Source: Carbonactinospora thermoautotrophica | Lineage (GTDB): Bacteria > Actinomycetota > Actinomycetes > Streptomycetales > Carbonactinosporaceae | Direction of reading: 5' to 3' | DNA: 64,000 bases | NCBI RefSeq assembly: GCF_001543895.1 | Contig: NZ_JYIJ01000019.1 | Coordinates: 310,001 to 374,000 of the forward strand | Part shown: positions 58,367 through 64,000 of the stretch, one piece after another | How the letters are laid out: every line of letters begins with the position of its first letter | Position numbering within the stretch: the stretch's first letter is position 1 | Program-made: the position numbers and the translations under genes | The notes under the pieces: model-generated | Told to the model about the DNA's origin: nothing | Databases searched by the model: none | Seen by the model: only the letters and a program-made list of their open reading frames with translations

Positions 58367-59560
58367 ATGCCCACCCTGAGCCTCGGCGACGCCGCCCGTG
58401 CCGGGGAACCCCCCTCCCTGGCCGCTGGTTCCATGGCCACGCCCTGGCGCCTGGGCACGGCGGCGCGGGGGGCCGCGCCCGCCCTGCTGGCGTACCTCGC
58501 GGTGCGCGTCGTCGGGTTGCTCCTGCTCACCGCGTGGGCACAGGCAGCCGGCAAGAGCGTCCCCTCCCTGCTCGGCCACTCCTGGGACGCCGTGTGGTAC
58601 GTCGAGATGGCCGAGCACGGGTACGACAGCGGGTACACCCACCGGGCCAACCCGTGGCAGAGCAACCTGGCGTTCTTCCCGCTGTACCCGCTGCTGATGC
58701 GGACGGTGGCCGCGGTCACCCCGCTGGACGCGATGGCCGCCGGGCTAGTGCTCGCCTGGCTGGCCTCGCTGCTGGCCGCGTGGGGCCTGTTCGCGGTGGG
58801 CACCCTGCTGCGCGACCGTCGCACCGGGGTGCTGCTGGCCGTGGCGTGGGGGGTGGTCCCGCACGCGGTCGTGGAGTCGATGGCCTACACCGAAGGCCTG
58901 TTCACCGCCCTGGCCGCCTGGTCGCTGTACGCCGTCCTCACCCGGCGTTGGCTGGCCGCCGGCGTGCTGTGCCTGGCCGCGGGCCTGACCCGCCCGACCG
59001 CCGCCGCGCTCGTCCCGCCGGTGGTCCTGGCCGCCCTGGTCGCGGGGTGGCGCCGCCGGGACGGGTGGCGCCCGTGGGCGTGCGTGCTGCTGGCGCCCGC
59101 GGGCTGGCTGGGGTACCTGGCGTGGGTCGGCGCCCGGGTCGGCCGGCCCGACGGCTGGTTCCACATCCAGCGCGCGGGCTGGAACTCCTCCTGGGACGGC
59201 GGCCAGTGGACGGTCACGTACGCGATGCGGGTGCTCGGCCGCGCCTCCCCGCTCGACCTGTACGTGGTGTCGCTCGTCCTCCTCGTCGCCGTGGCCCTGT
59301 TCGTCCTCACGATCCTGGACCGCCAGCCGTGGCAACTGCTGCTGTACAGCGGCCTGGTGCTCGCGATGTCCCTGGGCGCGGCCGGCTACTACTGGGCCAA
59401 GGCGCGTTTCCTCCTCCCGGCGTTCCCGCTGCTGCTGCCGGTCGCGGCCGGGCTGGCGCGGACCCGCGCCCCGAGGATGGTCGTCGTCGTCGCCACCCTG
59501 GCGCTGGTCTCCGGGTACTTCGGCGGCTACCTGCTGCTGGTCTGGAACCATTCCCCCTGA
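58367..59560 (+). CDS. PIG-V family glycosyltransferase (mannosyltransferase-like)
   Basis: A 397-residue polytopic membrane protein of the GPI mannosyltransferase 2 (PIG-V)-related family. In actinobacteria such proteins probably transfer a sugar from polyprenyl-phosphate at the outer face of the membrane. About nine hydrophobic segments are seen. The lumenal motif SWDAVWYVEMAEHGYDSGYTH matches the conserved W-D-x2-WY-x2-I/M-A-x2-GY loop, and NLAFFPLYPLLMR follows. AGGAAGGA precedes the ATG. Acceptor and donor are unknown. Confidence 0.85.
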   Translation: MPTLSLGDAARAGEPPSLAAGSMATPWRLGTAARGAAPALLAYLAVRVVGLLLLTAWAQAAGKSVPSLLGHSWDAVWYVEMAEHGYDSGYTHRANPWQSNLAFFPLYPLLMRTVAAVTPLDAMAAGLVLAWLASLLAAWGLFAVGTLLRDRRTGVLLAVAWGVVPHAVVESMAYTEGLFTALAAWSLYAVLTRRWLAAGVLCLAAGLTRPTAAALVPPVVLAALVAGWRRRDGWRPWACVLLAPAGWLGYLAWVGARVGRPDGWFHIQRAGWNSSWDGGQWTVTYAMRVLGRASPLDLYVVSLVLLVAVALFVLTILDRQPWQLLLYSGLVLAMSLGAAGYYWAKARFLLPAFPLLLPVAAGLARTRAPRMVVVVATLALVSGYFGGYLLLVWNHSP

Positions 59561-59701
59561 TCCGCCCGCGGCTCGTTTTCCGGCGTGGTGACCGCGGCGC
59601 GCGGGGAGGAGCACGCGGAGAACCTCGGGGAACAGGACTCCGGCGGACGGCCGGCGGTGAACTATGATCCATGATCAGCTGTCACGTGCAGGGGGATAGC
59701 C

Positions 59702-60511
59702 ATGAGCCTGGAGGAGCGGGCGCCGGCCGGGATCGACATCACCCGGCCGAGCGTGGCGCGGATGTACGACTACTACCTCGGCGGCAAGGACAACTTCGCC
59801 GTGGACCGGGAGGCCGCCGAGCGGGTCATCGCGCTGGTGCCGGAGATTCGCACGCTGGTGCTGGAGAACCGGGCGTTCCTACGCCGCGCGGTGCGGTTCA
59901 TGGTGAACCAGGGTATCCGGCAGATCATCGACATCGGCTCGGGCCTGCCCACGGTGGACAACACCCACGAGGTGGCCCAGCGGATCGTCCCGGACACGCG
60001 GGTGGTGTACGTGGACATCGACCCGATCGTGCTCGCCCACGGCCGGGCGATCCTGGCGAACAACGAGCACACCACGGTGATCACCGCGGACATGCGCCGC
60101 CCGGCCGAGGTGCTCGGACACTCGGAGACGACCCGGCTGATCGACTTCAGCCAGCCGGTCGGGGTGCTGCTGATCGCGATGCTCCACTTCGTCTCCGACG
60201 AGGAAGGCGCCCAGATCATGGGCTACCTGCGCGATGCCCTGCCGTCCGGCAGCTACCTGGCCGCCACGCATATCACCCGGGACGGCAAGCCCGCCGAGGT
60301 GGTTCAGCGGATCCTCGACATCTACGCGGCCACTTCGACACCAGGCTACTTTCGGACGCACGCGGAGGTGGCCCGGTTCTTCGAGGGGTTCGAGCTGGTC
60401 GAGCCCGGCCTGGTCACCCTGGACGCGTGGCGCCCGGACCCCTCCGACCCGGCCCCGGCGGACCCGGAGGCGGCCAGCTGGGGGTACGGCGGTGTCGGCC
60501 GCAAGCCCTGA
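59702..60511 (+). CDS. SAM-dependent methyltransferase (DUF574/PF04672)
   Basis: A 269-residue actinobacterial methyltransferase-like protein. The signature RPSVARMYDYYLGGKDNFAVDREAAERV is diagnostic. QIIDIGSGLPTVDNTHEVAQ is the SAM-binding motif I, VVYVDIDPIVLAHGRAI is motif II, and LLIAMLHFVSDEE and THAEVARFFEGFELVEPGLV follow. The family is expanded in streptomycetes and relatives; substrates are generally unknown. The ATG follows a weak GGGGGA. Confidence 0.9.
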   Translation: MSLEERAPAGIDITRPSVARMYDYYLGGKDNFAVDREAAERVIALVPEIRTLVLENRAFLRRAVRFMVNQGIRQIIDIGSGLPTVDNTHEVAQRIVPDTRVVYVDIDPIVLAHGRAILANNEHTTVITADMRRPAEVLGHSETTRLIDFSQPVGVLLIAMLHFVSDEEGAQIMGYLRDALPSGSYLAATHITRDGKPAEVVQRILDIYAATSTPGYFRTHAEVARFFEGFELVEPGLVTLDAWRPDPSDPAPADPEAASWGYGGVGRKP

Positions 60512-60914
60512 CCGCGACGGCGCTCGTGGGGGTGAGTCCCCGGCTGCGGTGGAGGCCCTGAAGCCAGGGTGATCCGCCCGGGAGAACCACGTTCGATGCC
60601 GGCACCGCGCGAGTACCCCGACGCGGGAACGAACCGGCCGCGTCGGCCAGCGTGGTCTTCGCGCTGCGGAAGCCGCTGAAAAGGCCGTACGCGCCCGCAC
60701 GGTCCATCGCGGGCCGGTCGGCCATGCGGCCCGTACCTTTGCTCCGGCGCGGGCGGATAGGGACCAGGCCGGGCGTCGCGGGCGTGCCTGCGCCCCATGC
60801 GCTCGCCGTTTCTTCACCCTCCCTCGACTGATCTGTCCGCTGCGGTGAACCCGGGCGCAACCCTTGCCCGGTGGACTGTTGGATCACTCCACCAGTCCCC
60901 AGGAAGGGAGCCCG
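60512..60914. other. Gap without a recognised gene
   Basis: About 400 bases between the methyltransferase and phoD. A minus-strand frame (60725 to 60414) reads MADRPAMDRAGAYGLFSGFR but overlaps the methyltransferase gene and resembles nothing known. No tRNA, repeat or clear terminator was found. The phoD promoter should be in its last part. Confidence 0.4.
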
Positions 60915-62492
60915 ATGTCTGGACCGACTCTGTCTGGACCGACTCGCCGTAGCCTGATCGTCGGCGGTCTCGCCGCCGCGGGCGCCGTCGTGGTCTCCGT
61001 CCCCTCGTGGGCCACCCCCACCGTCGGGCGCGGCAGGCTGCCCTACCCCTTCACGCTGGGCGTCGCCTCCGGCGACCCCGCCCCCGACAGCGTGGTCCTG
61101 TGGACGCGGCTCGCGCCGGAGCCGCTCGCCGAAGACGGCCTGGGCGGGATGCCGTCGCGGGTCGTGCCGGTGCACTGGCAGCTCGCGGAGGACGAGCGTT
61201 TTCGCCGCGTGGTGCGCCAGGGCACGGTGACCGCTCGCCCGGAGGCGGCGCACAGCGTGCACGTGGAGCCGCAGGGCCTGCAGCCGGGGCGGGAGTACTT
61301 CTACCGCTTCCGCGTCGGTGACCACGTGTCCCCGACGGGCCGCACGGTGACCGCGCCGGCGCCGCACGCCCAGGTGGCCGCGCTGACCATGGCCTTCGTG
61401 TCCTGCGCCCAGTACGAGCACGGCTACTTCACCGCCTACCGGCGGCTGGCCGAGGACGAGCCGGACCTGATCCTGCACCTCGGCGACTACCTGTACGAGT
61501 ACGCCAAGGACACCTACGTCGCGCCCGGCGGCAACGTACGCGACCACGCGGGCCCGGAGACGGTGACGCTGGCCAACTACCGGCAGCGGCACGCCCAGTA
61601 CAAGACCGACGCCGACTTGCAGACCGCGCACGCGACCGCGCCCTTCGTCGTGGTGTTCGACGACCACGAGGTGGAGAACAACTGGGCTGACGAGGTGCCC
61701 GAGCAGCCGGACCCGAACTTCCTCGCCCGGCGCGCCGCCGCCTTCCAGGCGTACTACGAGAACATGCCGCTGCGCCGCTCCTCGATCCCGCGCGGCATCG
61801 ACATGCAGATCTACCGCCGCATCGGCTGGGGCCGGCTCGCCACCTTCCACATGCTCGACACCCGGCAGTACCGCGCCGACCAGGCGTGCGGCGACGGGTG
61901 GCGGCGCGACTGCGCCGAGCGCCTCGACCCCACCCGCTCCATCACCGGGGCCGAGCAGGAGGCCTGGCTGCTGGACGGCCTCGCCCGCTCGCGTGGCACC
62001 TGGAACATCATCGGCCAGCAGGTCTTCTTCTCCCAGCGGGACCGGCTCGCCGGTCCCCAGGGCGAGCACAGCATGGACGCCTGGGACGGGTACGTCGCCA
62101 GCCGCGAGCGCATCCTGCGCGGCTGGACCCGTGTCGGCGCGCGCAACCCGGTCGTGCTCACCGGCGACGTGCACACCCACTGGGCGAGCGAGATCAAGGC
62201 CGACTTCGACGACCCCGACTCGGCGACGCTGGGCGTGGAGCTGGTCACCACGTCGATCACCTCCGGCGGGGACGGCAGCGACACCACCTCCTCCGGTGAG
62301 AAGATCAAGGCGCTCAACCCGCACATCAAGTTCTTCAACAACCAGCGCGGCTACGTGCGCGCCCGCATCACCCCCGAGGAGCTGCGGGCCGACTTCCGCG
62401 TCCTGCCGTACGTCACCCGGCCGGACGCGCCCGTCACCACCCGCGCCTCCTTCGTCGTGGAGGAGGGCCGCCCCGGGCTGCACGCAGTCTGA
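60915..62492 (+). CDS. phoD: PhoD-type alkaline phosphatase/phosphodiesterase, Tat-exported
   Basis: A 525-residue exported phosphoesterase. A twin-arginine signal (TRRSLIVGGLAAAGAVVVSVPSWA) leads into the PhoD N-terminal domain (PFTLGVASGDPAPDSVVLWTRLAPEPL) and the metallophosphatase domain. That domain has FVSCAQYEHGYFTAYRRLAEDEPDLILHLGDYLYEY, VVVFDDHEVENNWADE, HMLDTRQYR, and NPVVLTGDVHTHWASEIK, carrying the Fe/Ca ligands Asp, Cys, His and Asn. Such enzymes release phosphate from extracellular esters and are usually under phosphate control; no PHO box was checked. AAGGGAG precedes the ATG. Confidence 0.94.
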   Translation: MSGPTLSGPTRRSLIVGGLAAAGAVVVSVPSWATPTVGRGRLPYPFTLGVASGDPAPDSVVLWTRLAPEPLAEDGLGGMPSRVVPVHWQLAEDERFRRVVRQGTVTARPEAAHSVHVEPQGLQPGREYFYRFRVGDHVSPTGRTVTAPAPHAQVAALTMAFVSCAQYEHGYFTAYRRLAEDEPDLILHLGDYLYEYAKDTYVAPGGNVRDHAGPETVTLANYRQRHAQYKTDADLQTAHATAPFVVVFDDHEVENNWADEVPEQPDPNFLARRAAAFQAYYENMPLRRSSIPRGIDMQIYRRIGWGRLATFHMLDTRQYRADQACGDGWRRDCAERLDPTRSITGAEQEAWLLDGLARSRGTWNIIGQQVFFSQRDRLAGPQGEHSMDAWDGYVASRERILRGWTRVGARNPVVLTGDVHTHWASEIKADFDDPDSATLGVELVTTSITSGGDGSDTTSSGEKIKALNPHIKFFNNQRGYVRARITPEELRADFRVLPYVTRPDAPVTTRASFVVEEGRPGLHAV

Positions 62493-62511
62493 CGCACCCG
62501 TCTGACGCACC

Positions 62512-62544
62512 CGTCGGGGCGCCCTGCGGATGGGCGCCCCGACG
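62512..62544 (+). terminator. Terminator after phoD
   Basis: CGTCGGGGCGCCC (62512-62524) pairs with GGGCGCCCCGACG (62532-62544), a 13-bp stem with a 7-base loop, 20 bases after the phoD stop. Two GACGCACCCGTC-like tandem copies precede it. Confidence 0.75.
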
Positions 62545-62694
62545 CGGTCATCGCCCGGGCGGCTTGCCCATCCGGTGGCGCCGGCCCGATGATGCCCTGA
62601 GACGCCGAGGTGAGCTTGCGGCGGTTTGGACGGTTGGCGTCGGGGCCCGCCCTATACGGTGGAGCTGTCCGGTCCGGTGAGGTCAGGAGGCGGT

Positions 62695-63135
62695 GTGCGG
62701 TACACGGCTGCCTCGCTCGCCGGGTGGGTGCGGCGAGCCGGGTTGATCGGGTTGGGGGCGTGGCTGGCGCTGCCGGTCGTGTTCGCCATCGGCGCCGTGG
62801 CCAGCCCGCGTGGGGTGTCCGACCAGCTCGGCGCGACCGCGGGGGCCGGCCTGTGGGCCGCGCGGGCCGTCAACGCGCTGTCGCCCAAGAGCGCGGATCT
62901 GGGCAAGGCGTACGCCGGCTCGGCACGGGTGTCAGCGGCCCGTACCCTCTTGCTCGACGCGGGCCGCGGCGCGAAACCCGTGTCGGGGTCGCCGACCCGC
63001 ATGCTGACGCCGCGGGTGCCGGACGGGGTGTGGCGGCTCGTCCCGGCCGCGGCGACCCGGCCGCCCGGGGGAGGGCTGCGCGCGCCGAGCGGGCGCGCTC
63101 CCCCGGTTCTCTCCAGCACGGCGGAGATCTCTTAG
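62695..63135 (+). CDS. Small membrane/secreted hypothetical protein
   Basis: A 146-residue protein starting at GTG 62695 with AGGAGG at 62685-62690. One N-terminal hydrophobic segment (LIGLGAWLALPVVFAIGAVASP) could be a signal peptide or anchor. The rest is Ala/Arg/Pro-rich, with RTLLLDAGRGAKPVSGSPTRMLTP and a low-complexity end. No family was recognised. The reading frame is the only one here with a good ribosome-binding site, but the latter half could be non-coding. It precedes secD by 57 bases. Confidence 0.5.
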   Translation: MRYTAASLAGWVRRAGLIGLGAWLALPVVFAIGAVASPRGVSDQLGATAGAGLWAARAVNALSPKSADLGKAYAGSARVSAARTLLLDAGRGAKPVSGSPTRMLTPRVPDGVWRLVPAAATRPPGGGLRAPSGRAPPVLSSTAEIS

Positions 63136-63192
63136 TCCCTTGTTTCCGTGGCCGTGGGCTGCGGCTGCGGCATCCGTGTTTGGAGAGTTCGT

Positions 63193-64000
63193 GTGAATCG
63201 TGCGTACGTGCTGCGTGTTGTGCTGGCCCTGGGGATCATGGTGGCCGCGGTCGCGTTGACGTGGACGAAGCAGCCGCGGCTGGGCCTGGACCTGCGCGGC
63301 GGCACCCAGATCGTGTTGGAGACCAAGGATTCCCCGACGACGGCCGCGGATGCGGCGGCGACGGACCGGGCGCTGGAGGTGCTGCGCCGGCGGGTGGACG
63401 CCCTGGGGGTGGCGGAGCCGACGCTGGTCCGTTCCGGAAGCAACCGGATCATCGTCGAGCTGCCCGGCGTGCAGGACCCGCGCCAGGCGGCGGATGTACT
63501 GGGACGTACCGCCCAGCTCACGTTCCACCCGGTGCTCGGGGTGGCGGCCGAGGCTCCTCCCTCCCCGTCGCCGAGTCCCAGTCCCCGGAACCCGAAGCAG
63601 GAACAGGTGTTGCCCGACGAGTCAGGGCAGCCACTGCGGCTCGGGCCGGCGGTCCTGACCGGTGAGGGGGTCGAGGACGCGGCGGCGCAGTTCGACTCCC
63701 AGCAGGGGTTCGGCTGGTTCGTTACGGTGGACTTCAAAGGGCCTGGCCAGGACGCCTGGGCCAAGGTGACCGGGCAGGCGGCTTGCGCGCCCCCCGGCGA
63801 CCCGCGTCGCCGGGTGGCGATCGTCCTGGACAAGGAGATCATCTCCTCCCCGCAGGTGGACCCGTCGGTCGGCTGCGGCGTGGGCATCCAGGGCGGGTCG
63901 ACGCAGATCAGCGGCGACTTCACGCAGGAGGAGGCGCGCGAGCTGGCGTTGCTGATCCGGGGCGGCGCGCTGCCGGTGCCGGTGGAGATCGTGGAGCAGC
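63193..64000 (+). CDS. secD: Protein-export membrane protein SecD (3' end cut by window)
   Basis: The first 269 residues of SecD, which with SecF pulls preproteins across the membrane using the proton motive force. The N-terminal helix (LRVVLALGIMVAAVALTW) is followed by the conserved D1 motif LGLDLRGGTQIVLET. VLRRRVDALGVAEPTLVRSGSNRIIVELPGV, DAWAKVTGQ and IVLDKEIISSPQV follow, and the sequence reaches ARELALLIRGGALPVPVEIVEQ before the window ends; the remaining helices are missing. GTG 63193 with GGAGAG at 63182-63187. An insertion of Pro/Ser residues (about 117-135) is a linker. Confidence 0.93.
   Translation, partial: MNRAYVLRVVLALGIMVAAVALTWTKQPRLGLDLRGGTQIVLETKDSPTTAADAAATDRALEVLRRRVDALGVAEPTLVRSGSNRIIVELPGVQDPRQAADVLGRTAQLTFHPVLGVAAEAPPSPSPSPSPRNPKQEQVLPDESGQPLRLGPAVLTGEGVEDAAAQFDSQQGFGWFVTVDFKGPGQDAWAKVTGQAACAPPGDPRRRVAIVLDKEIISSPQVDPSVGCGVGIQGGSTQISGDFTQEEARELALLIRGGALPVPVEIVEQ

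Noticed and set aside
60414-60725. Minus-strand frame MADRPAMDRAGAYGLF...
   Set aside because: Overlaps the end of the methyltransferase gene, lacks a known family and a convincing ribosome-binding site.

Overview
The window is high-GC DNA (roughly 70% or more, strong G/C at third codon positions) with many GTG starts, ATGA/GTGA overlaps and actinobacterial family markers: DUF397 with a DUF5753-type HTH regulator, a DUF574 methyltransferase, GlpR/SepX, PIG-V, and a galU-moeA-moaC-mogA-rimJ-glpR block. It is best read as a chromosomal segment of a filamentous-type actinobacterium (Streptosporangiales- or Streptomycetales-like). The species cannot be fixed from this sequence alone.

Bases 1-13987 form an aromatic catabolism region. 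A phenol-hydroxylase-type reductase, a ring-fission hydrolase, a decayed hydratase and a DUF336 protein precede two divergent IclR regulators. A tightly coupled meta-cleavage operon (dmpE-F-G-H-I-C type) follows, converting 2-hydroxymuconic semialdehyde to pyruvate and acetyl-CoA. The ring-cleaving dioxygenase and the hydroxylase oxygenase subunits are not in the window and may lie upstream. Next comes a two-gene split dikinase that resembles phenylphosphate synthase in layout, then a convergent zinc alcohol dehydrogenase.

Bases 14069-16467 are a patchwork: a 5'-truncated NUDIX gene, a markedly AT-richer gene for a HEPN-like protein with a zinc-ribbon-like tail, a frameshifted HD-domain phosphohydrolase and tRNA-Arg(CCU). 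This looks like a small acquired island beside a tRNA.

Bases 17073-41205 are mostly housekeeping and envelope genes: a CBS protein, mscL, a CpaB-like SAF protein, methylthioadenosine phosphorylase, an FmdB zinc ribbon, a PAS-GAF-SpoIIE-HATPase phosphatase, YibE/F, peptide deformylase, a CPA1 antiporter, a penicillin acylase homologue, a WhiJ/DUF397/ATPase signalling trio, 5-formyl-THF cycloligase, a GGDEF protein, the galU-to-glpR block, tRNA-Ala(CGC), an IS256-type remnant and a PGRP amidase.

Bases 41365-45352 hold glcDEF (glycolate oxidase). A DUF2269 membrane protein follows, then a complete four-gene Wadjet type III (JetABCD) anti-plasmid cassette at 46446-54596. An AAA-ATPase/VWA pair, a PIG-V mannosyltransferase, a DUF574 methyltransferase, a Tat-exported PhoD phosphatase, a small secreted or membrane protein and the start of secD complete the window.

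A long, almost identical palindrome (23-nt arms) occurs three times, at 29873, 32610 and 54681. Each copy lies between convergent genes. It is a dispersed element that probably works as a bidirectional terminator and is the most unusual non-coding signal here.
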